A stretch of DNA of 64,000 nt from JARYLZ01 sp964388275 (GTDB lineage Bacteria; Bacteroidota; Ignavibacteria; SZUA-365). Each line of letters opens with the position of its first letter. The first letter of the stretch is position 1. The notes under the pieces are model-generated. The model saw only the letters and a program-made list of their open reading frames with translations. It had not been told where the DNA came from and did no database searches. The DNA lies in NCBI GenBank assembly GCA_964388275.1, contig CAYLZD010000005.1, forward strand, positions 62,001 through 126,000. The letters run 5' to 3'. Below are positions 1-7,627 of this stretch, piece after piece. A program made the translations under genes and the position numbers.

Positions 1-134
1 TGTTCGCGAAACTCGTCGTAGTCGACGAACTGCAACTGGTACAGCCGATAGGCAAGCATGGCGAACATCGCCATGAAGAGCGCGCCGATCACCGCGACCC
101 GGCGTGAGGATCCCTTCTGAGAGTAGTCCGTCAA
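1..134 (-). CDS. mrdA: Penicillin-binding protein 2 (MrdA), N-terminal fragment
   Basis: Only the first 44 or so codons are present; the gene runs off the left edge. The start is a TTG at 134, preceded by AGGAGG and overlapping the mreD stop. The visible product has a short polar head ending in SSRR, then one hydrophobic segment (about residues 14-33) and a YRLYQLQ stretch, the usual cytoplasmic tail, anchor and juxtamembrane part of PBP2, the transpeptidase of the elongasome. No catalytic part is visible, so the call rests on this N-terminus plus its place after mreBCD, where mrdA normally sits in Bacteroidota. Confidence 0.72.
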   Translation of the reverse strand, partial: MTDYSQKGSSRRVAVIGALFMAMFAMLAYRLYQLQFVDYDEFRE

Positions 135-649
135 GGCGCCTCCTGCAGCGACACGCGCTTGCGGGATCGGGAGGCTATCAGGACTGCCGCCGCGATGAAC
201 AGAGTGCTGTAAAGAGCGCCGCCCGGTCCTTGAGCGGCCAGAACCGCGAGAGTGTCGGTGTCCATCGCGCGGAAATAAGACAATATGAGCACCAGGTTGT
301 GCAGCAAAGAAAACAGAAATCCCAAAAGCACGAATCTTGGCAAAGCGCCGTAGGGCGACGGCCTTTCAGGATCGTACAATTGTCCGGCCGCGAAGCCGGT
401 CACTGTCTTGGCCAGCGCTGAAATGCCGACTATTTCCGCCGACGCCAGGTCGAGAAACAGACCCGCGGAGAAACCCATAACGGTCGCGGGGACCGCGCCC
501 TTTCGGAAGGCCAGGAAGTATAATCCCGCCAGGACGAAATCTGGGCCAACGCCCGAGATATCCAGCAGAGGCGCGAACAGAATCTGAAGCGTCGTAAGCA
601 GGGCGAACAATCCGGCCCAGAGCAGTATGTCCCGCACATTCGGAGTCAT
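131..649 (-). CDS. mreD: Rod shape-determining protein MreD
   Basis: A 172-residue, almost wholly hydrophobic protein with about five membrane segments, the size and character of MreD, the small inner-membrane member of the rod complex that links MreC and MreB to RodA/PBP2. Sequence conservation in MreD is low, so the call depends partly on context: it overlaps the 3' end of mreC by 4 bp and its stop overlaps the mrdA start. An FxLGFLFSLLH segment near residue 110 resembles the conserved central part of the family. Translational coupling along the operon is likely. Confidence 0.85.
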   Translation of the reverse strand: MTPNVRDILLWAGLFALLTTLQILFAPLLDISGVGPDFVLAGLYFLAFRKGAVPATVMGFSAGLFLDLASAEIVGISALAKTVTGFAAGQLYDPERPSPYGALPRFVLLGFLFSLLHNLVLILSYFRAMDTDTLAVLAAQGPGGALYSTLFIAAAVLIASRSRKRVSLQEAP

Positions 650-1482
650 GGGGTCGCGGCTCCGATCCGGCGCTCGAGCTGTTCCTGCTCCGTATTGCGC
701 TGCCAGCGCATAACAAACACTCTTTCAAGCCTGCTGAAGTCGACGTGAGGCCGTATGTCGATCCTGCTGAACAATCCGCGGTCGCCGGGTCCGATCGACA
801 CCACGATGCCGATCGGGATTTCGGACGGGAAAGTGTTGCTGAAAGAAGACGTGATTATGCTGTCTCCCGCCTGGATGTCGGCGGTTTTAAGCACGTTCTG
901 CAGAAGAAGGCCCTGCCCATCGTCTTTTGCAATGATGCCGTCCACGCGCGAGCGCAGCACCTTGGCGGAAACCCGGAAATTCCTGCTCATCGCGGGCTGT
1001 ACGAGGCAGTGATTCGAAGCGGCGGCGATCACAAGACCGACCAGTCCGTTTTCATGTATGACCGGCATGCCGGGACGCACGCTGTCGCTGATTCCGACAT
1101 TCAGCGTGATCGTCCACTGTCCGGGCACATAGGATTTTCCGATGACCTCCGCCGGCACGAGCGGATAGGAGGAATGGACGGCGAAGCCGAGAAACTGTCT
1201 CAATTCGTCGTTCTCGCGGCGCATGCGGCGAAGTTTCATGACTTCTTCCATCAGGGTCATGTTTATGGTGCGCAGCGCCGTGTTTTCCTCCCTGGCGCGG
1301 AACATGGCCGAGAACCAGTGCATCGGCGCCTGGACGGACGCGTAGGCGGTGACTGCAACCCCGCGAAGAACTTTGATTTGCGGCGAGTCGCTGTTGATTA
1401 TCAGGATGATCGACAGTGCCGCAAGGGTTGAGGCCAGCGCGGCTTCACGGAATCTTTCTAAAAGACGATACAACTGCCGCAT
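646..1482 (-). CDS. mreC: Rod shape-determining protein MreC
   Basis: 278 residues: one N-terminal membrane anchor (about residues 16-30), a coiled-coil stretch rich in E, L, R and M (about 60-100), then the periplasmic beta-barrel domain with the family's GxVGxV-like segment (NGLVGLV, about residue 146) and a GD-x-IITSS stretch. MreC scaffolds PBP2 and MreD in the periplasm. The stop lies 21 bp beyond the mreB coding end in transcription order, and its 3' end overlaps mreD by 4 bp. Confidence 0.93.
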   Translation of the reverse strand: MRQLYRLLERFREAALASTLAALSIILIINSDSPQIKVLRGVAVTAYASVQAPMHWFSAMFRAREENTALRTINMTLMEEVMKLRRMRRENDELRQFLGFAVHSSYPLVPAEVIGKSYVPGQWTITLNVGISDSVRPGMPVIHENGLVGLVIAAASNHCLVQPAMSRNFRVSAKVLRSRVDGIIAKDDGQGLLLQNVLKTADIQAGDSIITSSFSNTFPSEIPIGIVVSIGPGDRGLFSRIDIRPHVDFSRLERVFVMRWQRNTEQEQLERRIGAATP

Positions 1483-1503
1483 GAAAATCGGGCGGCCGCG
1501 CCG

Positions 1504-2529
1504 CTAGTATTTTTTCCCCTTCAGTATCACCTTGCTGTACTTCGGAAGGTTTTCCATTATCGCGCCCGCGCCGCGCACGACTGCCGTGAGAGGATCCTCG
1601 GCCACGTGCACGGGGAGATTCGTGGCCTGTCGTATGCGGGCGTCGAGCCCCTTGAGCAGGGCGCCGCCTCCCGTCAGCATGATGCCGCGGTCGAGTATGT
1701 CGGCGGCGAGTTCGGGAGGAGTGCGTTCCAGAGTATTCTTTATCGCCTCGACGATTATCGAGATGGGTTCGTTCAGGGATTCGCGTATCTCGGCTGAGGA
1801 TGCCTCGACGGTTGTGGGCAGTCCGCCGATCAGGTCTCGGCCCTTCACGCGCACGGCGAGTTCCTGTTTGAGGGACACGGCCGATCCGACTTCGCATTTG
1901 ATGATCTCGGCCGTGCGCTCTCCGATGAGCAGGTTGTGCGCTTTTTTGAAGTGAGAAATGATCGCGTTGTTGAGCTCGTCGCCCGCAATTCTGATGGATT
2001 CCTCCTGAACAATGCCGTTCAGCGCGATCACGGCGATTTCAGTGGTTCCTCCGCCGATGTCGATGATCATGTCGCCCACCGGGGCGTCCACTTGCAGGCC
2101 TATTCCTATCGCCGCGGCCATCGGTTCTGCGATGAGGTGCACCTCCTTGGCGCCGGCATGTTCCCCGCTGTCACGCACCGCCCGTTTCTCGACTTCGGTG
2201 ATGCCGCTGGGCACCGAAATCACGATGCGGCGGCTCGGGACCCAGCTGTTGGAAATCTTTTTGATGAAGGCCCTGAGCATCCCCTCAGCGATTTCGAAAT
2301 CGGCGATAACGCCGTCGCGCATGGGACGGATCACCTGCAGGTCCCTATGCGTCTTGCCCTGCATCTCTCGCGCATCGTTTCCGATGGCAATTATTTTTTT
2401 TGTGTTGACGTCGAAAGCCACGATAGAGGGCTCGCTCATAACGATGCCCTTGCCCTTCACCCAGATCAGGGTGTTGGCGGTGCCTAAATCGATGGCTATA
2501 TCATTGGAAAATAGGGAGAGCAATCCCAT
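1504..2529 (-). CDS. mreB: Actin-like cell shape protein MreB
   Basis: 341 residues, full length for MreB, the cytoplasmic actin homologue that guides lateral wall synthesis. The N-terminus has the usual amphipathic start followed by the phosphate-1 motif IDLGTANT (about residue 13). The phosphate-2 motif IDIGGGTTEIAV lies near residue 159 and the adenosine motif LTGGGALLKG near 287. It sits 12 bp after purH and is followed by mreC, mreD and mrdA on the same strand, so the rod genes are probably co-transcribed with the purine genes. Confidence 0.97.
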   Translation of the reverse strand: MGLLSLFSNDIAIDLGTANTLIWVKGKGIVMSEPSIVAFDVNTKKIIAIGNDAREMQGKTHRDLQVIRPMRDGVIADFEIAEGMLRAFIKKISNSWVPSRRIVISVPSGITEVEKRAVRDSGEHAGAKEVHLIAEPMAAAIGIGLQVDAPVGDMIIDIGGGTTEIAVIALNGIVQEESIRIAGDELNNAIISHFKKAHNLLIGERTAEIIKCEVGSAVSLKQELAVRVKGRDLIGGLPTTVEASSAEIRESLNEPISIIVEAIKNTLERTPPELAADILDRGIMLTGGGALLKGLDARIRQATNLPVHVAEDPLTAVVRGAGAIMENLPKYSKVILKGKKY

Positions 2530-2541
2530 GGGCGGATAACC

Positions 2542-4074
2542 TCAGTGCTTGAAATGCCGAATTCCGGTGAAGAGCATGGCAATGCCGCTATTGTCGGCCG
2601 CTTCGATCACTTCGCCGTCGCGGACCGAACCGCCGGGCTGCACCACAGCCGTGGCCCCCGCCTTGACCGCCTCGAGCAGGCCGTCCGCGAACGGGAAATA
2701 AGCGTCCGATGCGACCACGGAACCCTGCAGCGACAGTCCCGCCGAGCGGGCTTTCATCACGGCGATAGCGCTTGAATCCACCCGCGACATCTGGCCGGCG
2801 CCTATGCCGAGTGTTTTACTCGCGTTCGTATACACTATGGCGTTTGATTTTACGTGTTTGGCGACTTTCCATGCGAAGGCCAGCGCGGCCCTCTCTTCGG
2901 CTGTGGGTTGTCGTTTGGTGACCACGGACCACGATTCGGGGTCTTCGCTGACGGAATCCACAGTCTGGCAAAGATAACCATTTGCAATGGTTTTAATATC
3001 ATATCTCGATGCGGATCCGACATCGCCGCGTATTTCGAGGATGCGGCGGTCCCTTTTCTTCCGCAAGAGTTCCAGCGCGTCTTCGTTGAAACCGGGAGCG
3101 AGTATTATTTCGGTAAAGAGCTCGTTCAACGCAGCGGCGAGGGAGGCGTCAACCGTGCGGTTCAAGGCGACTACGCCCCCGTAAGCGGACGCCGGATCGG
3201 TGGTCAGGGCTTCCCTCCACGCAGTGAGTATGTCAGAGGCGACGGCGCAGCCGCAGGGATTAGTGTGCTTGATCACGGCGGCGCAGGGATCGGAGAATTC
3301 CTCGACCAGAGCAGACGCAGCCTGCATGTCGACAATGTTGTTGAACGACAATTCCTTGCCGTGGAGCTTGTGGAAACGCTCGAAGAAGCTCCCGTAGAGC
3401 GCGGCCTTCTGATGGGGATTTTCCCCGTACCGGAGTGTCGCGGTTAGAGTCTGGCTGATTCTCAGGGAAGCCGGGAGCGAGTCGGGCGCGCTGCCGCTTG
3501 TCAGGTAAACCGATATGGCGGTGTCGTACGAGGAGGTGCGTTCGAACACTTTCGCTGCCAGCATGGCCCGTGTCTCGCCGGTGGTGTCGCCGAGGTCCGC
3601 GATTTCACGCAATACCAGATCGTAATCCTTCGGATCGCAGATCACAGTGACGCTTTCGTGGTTTTTCGCGGCGGAACGAAGCATCGCCGGACCCCCGATA
3701 TCGATTTGCTCGATGCATTCGGCGTGAGATGCTCCAGAGGCCGCGGTTTTCTCGAACGGATAAAGGTTGACGACAACGAGATCAATCATCTCGATCCCGT
3801 GTTCCGCTGCCTGAGCCCGATGCTTCTCGTCGTTCCGTCGCGCCAACAGGCCGCCGTGTATCAGCGGATGCAAGGTTTTGACGCGTCCATCCAGCATCTC
3901 CGGGAAACCGGTCACATCGTCAACGCGCGTGACAGGGATTCCCTGCGATTCGAGCAGCGCGTGAGTGCCGCCCGTCGAGATGATGCGTACGCCGAGTTTC
4001 GATAGTTCGCGAGCGAAATGGACTATGCCGTCCTTGTCCCATACGCTCAGTAGTGCAGTTGAGATTCTGCCCAT
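2542..4074 (-). CDS. purH: Bifunctional AICAR formyltransferase/IMP cyclohydrolase PurH
   Basis: 510 residues with the N-terminal MGS-like IMP cyclohydrolase domain (ALLSVWDKDGIV..., ISTGGTH near residue 35) and the C-terminal AICAR transformylase domain, including the conserved KHTNPCG motif (about residue 267) and SKTLGIGAGQMSR (about 420). It catalyses the last two steps of de novo IMP synthesis in the cytoplasm. It lies 9 bp after purN, the other folate-dependent purine transformylase, and 12 bp before mreB; the purH-mreB linkage is a recurrent Bacteroidota arrangement. Confidence 0.97.
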   Translation of the reverse strand: MGRISTALLSVWDKDGIVHFARELSKLGVRIISTGGTHALLESQGIPVTRVDDVTGFPEMLDGRVKTLHPLIHGGLLARRNDEKHRAQAAEHGIEMIDLVVVNLYPFEKTAASGASHAECIEQIDIGGPAMLRSAAKNHESVTVICDPKDYDLVLREIADLGDTTGETRAMLAAKVFERTSSYDTAISVYLTSGSAPDSLPASLRISQTLTATLRYGENPHQKAALYGSFFERFHKLHGKELSFNNIVDMQAASALVEEFSDPCAAVIKHTNPCGCAVASDILTAWREALTTDPASAYGGVVALNRTVDASLAAALNELFTEIILAPGFNEDALELLRKKRDRRILEIRGDVGSASRYDIKTIANGYLCQTVDSVSEDPESWSVVTKRQPTAEERAALAFAWKVAKHVKSNAIVYTNASKTLGIGAGQMSRVDSSAIAVMKARSAGLSLQGSVVASDAYFPFADGLLEAVKAGATAVVQPGGSVRDGEVIEAADNSGIAMLFTGIRHFKH

Positions 4075-4083
4075 TGAATTTTT

Positions 4084-4701
4084 TCAGTTTATGATGCGTT
4101 TTCTCTTTCCGTCCTCGGCTATCGAGTCTTCGGCGAAGAGTTGAAGGGTTTCTGGGTAAATGGAATGCTCCACGGTCAGAACTTTCGCCGCGAGGGATTC
4201 CGGTGTGTCGTCATCGGCGACTTCAACGACTCTTTGAGCGACAATCTGCCCCTCGTCATACGCTTCGGTCACGAAATGTACTGTAACACCCGTGTATTTG
4301 ACTCCCCGTCGGATTGCCGCTTCGTGCACGCGCATTCCGTACATGCCACGGCCTCCGAAAGCGGGCAGCAGCGCGGGATGTATGTTCACTATCCTGGCGC
4401 GGAATGCGCCGACGACTTCCCCGGGCACCAGTTTCAGATAACCGCACAGGGCTATGAAATCAACGCCGTACGAGAGCAGGACGCTCAGCAAACGGTCGCC
4501 GTATCGCGGCATGGCCCTCTCCCTGCCGTCTTCGATGAAGACTGGTATCGCATGTCGAGTCGCGTAATCCAGGGCGCCTGCGTCCGGACGGCTGCTCACG
4601 AGCAGCCGGATTTCGGCATCAAGGCGGCCCTCGAGGACCGCTTTGTGAACGGCTTGGAAATTAGAACCTCTTCCTGATACGAATACTGCGATACGGAGCA
4701 C
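4084..4701 (-). CDS. purN: Phosphoribosylglycinamide formyltransferase PurN
   Basis: GAR transformylase, third step of purine synthesis, using 10-formyl-THF. The N-terminal phosphate-binding motif SGRGSNFQA, the catalytic NIHPALLP and the downstream YDEGQIV (catalytic Asp) are all present. I place the start at GTG 4701, giving 205 residues, because GAGAAG lies just before it and the family begins at this point (VLRIAVFVSGRGS). An in-frame TTG at 4749 would add 16 residues with no family counterpart and no ribosome binding site. It is the first gene of the purN-purH-mre run. Confidence 0.92.
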   Translation of the reverse strand: MLRIAVFVSGRGSNFQAVHKAVLEGRLDAEIRLLVSSRPDAGALDYATRHAIPVFIEDGRERAMPRYGDRLLSVLLSYGVDFIALCGYLKLVPGEVVGAFRARIVNIHPALLPAFGGRGMYGMRVHEAAIRRGVKYTGVTVHFVTEAYDEGQIVAQRVVEVADDDTPESLAAKVLTVEHSIYPETLQLFAEDSIAEDGKRKRIIN

Positions 4702-4785
4702 GGGCTTCTCTCTGTGGCGACTTTCAAGGTAAGCATTACATGCCGACAAAAAAAGAGTTGCCGGGTGCCCGCGTATCGATGATAT

Positions 4786-4814
4786 TTGACACTGACCGAC
4801 GCAATTTCCGGAAT
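4786..4814 (+). promoter_or_regulatory. Possible promoter for the Fe-S operon
   Basis: A perfect TTGACA (4786-4791) lies in the divergent purN/desulfurase spacer with a weak CGGAAT at 4809-4814 after 17 bp. The -10 match is only 3 of 6, so this is suggestive. A TTCCGGAA palindrome overlaps it (4806-4813). Confidence 0.25.
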
Positions 4815-4849
4815 CCGGTCCGCGGTTTAAGCGTATCCGGGAGCACCAG

Positions 4850-6046
4850 ATGGAAGCAAAACATCCGCTGCCGATATATCTCGACCATCATTCGACGACT
4901 CCGCTCGATCCCTTGGTTCTGGAGGAGATGCTGCCTTATTTGCGGGAGAATTTCGGCAATCCTTCTTCGACAAGCCATATATACGGCCGGATGGCAGCCC
5001 GCGCGGTGGAGAAAGCCCGCAGGCGGGTGGCGGCTCTGATCGGGGCTTCTCCTGATGAGATTATTTTCACCGCCAGCGCGACTGAAGCGAACAATCTAGC
5101 GGTAAAGGGCGTGATGGCCGCTCACGCGGGAGGTTCGAAACGTCTGATTGTATCGGCGATGGAACACTCCTCCGTCATGGAAGCCGGGAGACGCCTCCGG
5201 AAATCCGGATTCGAATGCGAGGTGCTGCCGGTTCCGTCTACAGGTCTGTTGGATCCGGACGTTGTCGCTTCCGCCCTAAGGAGGCCGGCGACGCTGGTTT
5301 CGGTCATACACGCGGGCAATGAAGTCGGGGTGATTCAGGACGTGGAGGCCATCGCCGCGATATGCCGCGAAAGAGGAGCGCTGTTTCACAGCGATGCGGC
5401 TCAGAGCGTCGCTTATGCGCTTCCGGATGTGCGCAGGATCGATGCGGACCTGCTCACTCTAAGTTCGCACAAGATTTACGGACCGAAGGGAGCCGGCGCG
5501 CTGTGGGTAAGGAACAGAAGGCCTTCAATAGCGTTAGAAGCACTGCTGGACGGAGGAGGCCAGGAACGCGGACTGAGATCGGGAACTCTCGATACGGCGG
5601 CAATCGCCGGTTTCGGGAAAGCGGCCGAAATCGCCTTGCGTGAAGGGGAGGATGACGCGCGGCGCATCGCCCGCCTCCGGGATCTTTTAAAATCCATTTT
5701 AGAGCGGATGCCGGGCCTCGTGTTCCCGGGCGCCGGACAACCGAGGCTTCCCGGCAACCTCAACGTGTCTGTTCCCCATGTCCAGGCGTCGGCGATAATG
5801 AGCGCCATGCCGGGCGTCGCCGTGTCTTCGACTTCAGCTTGCTCGTCGGAAGCCGGAACGTCGCGGATCCTTCGGGCTCTCGGTTTGGAAAAGCACGTCG
5901 CCTCCGGTACTTTGCGATTCGGATTGGGCCGATTCACGACAGAGGACGAGGTCCGTGTGGCGGCTGCATTGTTCGAGAAAGCAGTTGATTCAGTGCGAAG
6001 CGCTTCAGGTCTCGGGCAAGAGGAATCGGACCGACAGTTCGGGTAA
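4850..6046 (+). CDS. Cysteine desulfurase, class V aminotransferase (IscS/NifS type)
   Basis: 398 residues. This PLP enzyme takes sulfur from cysteine for Fe-S cluster and thio-cofactor assembly. Visible motifs are the N-terminal YLDHHSTTPLDP, the TEANN cofactor-binding segment (about residue 80), the His in AMEHSSV, the PLP-lysine motif SSHKIYGPKG (about residue 208) and the mobile catalytic-cysteine loop SACSSEAG (about 327). The loop is the longer group I type. With the A-type carrier two genes downstream on the same strand it probably forms a minimal Fe-S assembly operon; no IscU/SufB scaffold is present in the window. Confidence 0.93.
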   Translation: MEAKHPLPIYLDHHSTTPLDPLVLEEMLPYLRENFGNPSSTSHIYGRMAARAVEKARRRVAALIGASPDEIIFTASATEANNLAVKGVMAAHAGGSKRLIVSAMEHSSVMEAGRRLRKSGFECEVLPVPSTGLLDPDVVASALRRPATLVSVIHAGNEVGVIQDVEAIAAICRERGALFHSDAAQSVAYALPDVRRIDADLLTLSSHKIYGPKGAGALWVRNRRPSIALEALLDGGGQERGLRSGTLDTAAIAGFGKAAEIALREGEDDARRIARLRDLLKSILERMPGLVFPGAGQPRLPGNLNVSVPHVQASAIMSAMPGVAVSSTSACSSEAGTSRILRALGLEKHVASGTLRFGLGRFTTEDEVRVAAALFEKAVDSVRSASGLGQEESDRQFG

Positions 6047-6081
6047 GCGAGCACTATACAGCATAATGAAGGAGTTCCCAG

Positions 6082-6411
6082 ATGAAAATTCCTCCTCTCT
6101 CGGGCCGCGAGCAGGATCTTTTGACATTCATGAAGGAGAACGGTTATCCGGTTTTTCACAGGTCGAACATTTTTCTCAGGGACGTGCAATACGGTGTCCG
6201 TGATTACTATCGCGACAGGCATGGCATAGATATAGGCTCGAGGGAAAGCGATTACATCGCGGGAGCGGTTATTAAGGCACTGGAAGCCGACGGACGCCTC
6301 AACCGTATTTCTGAGATGGTCTGGATCCTCAACATGGAGGAATTCCTCAATCCGGTCAAGGACCCGGAAAAAAAGGAAGCCGCGAAGACGGCGGAAACTT
6401 CCGCGGCATGA
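6082..6411 (+). CDS. Small conserved-looking protein of unknown function between Fe-S genes
   Basis: 109 residues starting at ATG 6082, after AAGGAG. No signal peptide, membrane segment or cysteine is visible, so it is probably a soluble cytoplasmic protein and not itself a metal carrier. It has a mixed helix/strand composition with an RDVQYGVRDYYRDRHG segment (about residues 33-48) and a charged Lys/Glu/Ala-rich tail. The body could be a small winged-helix or helix-bundle fold, but I do not recognise the family. Tight placement between a cysteine desulfurase and an A-type carrier suggests an accessory role in Fe-S assembly; this is inference from context only. Confidence 0.75.
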   Translation: MKIPPLSGREQDLLTFMKENGYPVFHRSNIFLRDVQYGVRDYYRDRHGIDIGSRESDYIAGAVIKALEADGRLNRISEMVWILNMEEFLNPVKDPEKKEAAKTAETSAA

Positions 6412-6466
6412 TTTGTTGTTCTATGTGAATAACCCGTTCCACCCGGGCAATTCCATAGGACGAAGC

Positions 6467-6820
6467 ATGACGCAAGCGGAAATGACCAACGATGAAATAG
6501 TTCTGACGGAGAGGGCGGCAAAAGAGATACAGGAGCTCAGAGCCGTCAACGCAATACCCGAATCGCATCGTTTGAGAATCGGTGTCAGCGGCGGAGGGTG
6601 TTCAGGCCTCGCGTACCACATCGGTTTCGATGAAACAGTCAATGAGTCGGACATGCTGCTGACTCTCGGAGGGGTAGAGATGACCGTGGACCCGAGGAGT
6701 TATTTCTACCTGAAAGGCGTGGAACTTGATTTCGCCGAGGGCGAGCGCGGCGGCGGTTTCGTTTTCAACAATCCGAATGCGGTTCGCACCTGCGGATGCG
6801 GCAGTTCTCTACGCGCTTGA
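6467..6820 (+). CDS. A-type iron-sulfur carrier (IscA/ErpA/HesB family)
   Basis: 117 residues from ATG 6467, chosen because AGGA precedes it; an upstream in-frame ATG at 6413 lies only 1 bp past the previous stop and adds residues the family lacks. The three conserved cysteines are present: C45 in GGGCSGLAY, and C109 and C111 in the C-terminal CGCGSS. These bind and hand on a [2Fe-2S]/[4Fe-4S] cluster to apoproteins. The GVELDF and GFVFNNPNA segments match the family core. It closes the desulfurase operon. Confidence 0.93.
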   Translation: MTQAEMTNDEIVLTERAAKEIQELRAVNAIPESHRLRIGVSGGGCSGLAYHIGFDETVNESDMLLTLGGVEMTVDPRSYFYLKGVELDFAEGERGGGFVFNNPNAVRTCGCGSSLRA

Positions 6821-6905
6821 GCCGTACGGGCTTCTGCCGATATCCGGCTTTGCAGTCGACGATTGTCACTGAAATCACGATCACCCAAATTCAAGGAGGC
6901 CTATA

Positions 6906-7535
6906 ATGGCATATGAGTGGAAATTCAATCCGCGTCCTTACAGCGACGAGGAAGCAAAAACACTGCTGAAGGATGTGGTCTCTCCCGAGACGACGGACTG
7001 GCACTACAATACACACCACAAAGGTTACGTTACATTTCTCAATAAGATCGAGAGCGCCCTCGAAAGCTCGGACCGGGGCTCGGCCAACGGGAACTACAGC
7101 GAGATCGGCGAATTGAAACGGAGGATGACCTGGAACCACTCCGGCGCGCTGCTTCACGACATTTACTGGGACAACCTGGGCGGTGACGGCGATCCTTCCA
7201 AGGGACCCGAGATACTGGCCGCAATCGAAAAGCAGTTCGGCTCTTTCGATGCCTGGAAGGCCGATTTAAAGGCCACCGCATTCGCCGCGAAACTCAGCGG
7301 TTGGGGTCTGCTGGTGCTTGACACCCTGTATTCCGGCCGACTTCTCAATGTGCTCGTGGACGAGCATCAGTACGGCGCCATATGGGGCGGTATTCCACTT
7401 GTCGCTTGCGATATGTTCGAGCACGCCTACTATCACAAAGACGGACCCGGCAGGGCGAAATACATCGACAATTTCCTCGCCAATCTGCACTGGGGCAGGA
7501 TAAACGAGCGTTACCTCAAGCACTCAGCCCGTTGA
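6906..7535 (+). CDS. Superoxide dismutase, Fe/Mn family
   Basis: 209 residues from ATG 6906 with a strong AGGAGG 6 bp upstream. The expected metal ligands can be aligned: H33 in WHYNTHHKGYV, H84 in LLHDIYWDN, D169 and H173 in DMFEHAYYH. The enzyme dismutates superoxide; there is no signal peptide, so it is cytoplasmic. The second helix reads LHDIYW where typical Fe/Mn SODs have NHTFYW, so it is a somewhat divergent member; metal preference (Fe, Mn or cambialistic) cannot be read safely. It follows the Fe-S genes and ends at a strong terminator. Confidence 0.9.
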   Translation: MAYEWKFNPRPYSDEEAKTLLKDVVSPETTDWHYNTHHKGYVTFLNKIESALESSDRGSANGNYSEIGELKRRMTWNHSGALLHDIYWDNLGGDGDPSKGPEILAAIEKQFGSFDAWKADLKATAFAAKLSGWGLLVLDTLYSGRLLNVLVDEHQYGAIWGGIPLVACDMFEHAYYHKDGPGRAKYIDNFLANLHWGRINERYLKHSAR

Positions 7536-7560
7536 TTGTCTCCTCGGCGGAGTCGAACTG

Positions 7561-7587
7561 CGGGCTGCCCGGCGGCAGCCCGTTTTC
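7561..7587 (+). terminator. Rho-independent terminator after superoxide dismutase
   Basis: A 9-bp perfect stem CGGGCTGCC/GGCAGCCCG (7561-7569 with 7574-7582), tetraloop CGGC, then TTTTC. It lies 26 bp past the sod stop, between convergent genes. Confidence 0.85.
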
Positions 7588-7627
7588 GCAGCAGCCGGTT
7601 CCCGCCGTCGACGTCGGCTGACGACGA

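Noticed and set aside
4084..4749. TTG 4749 as purN start
   Set aside because: The extra residues have no family counterpart, whereas GTG 4701 has GAGAAG before it.
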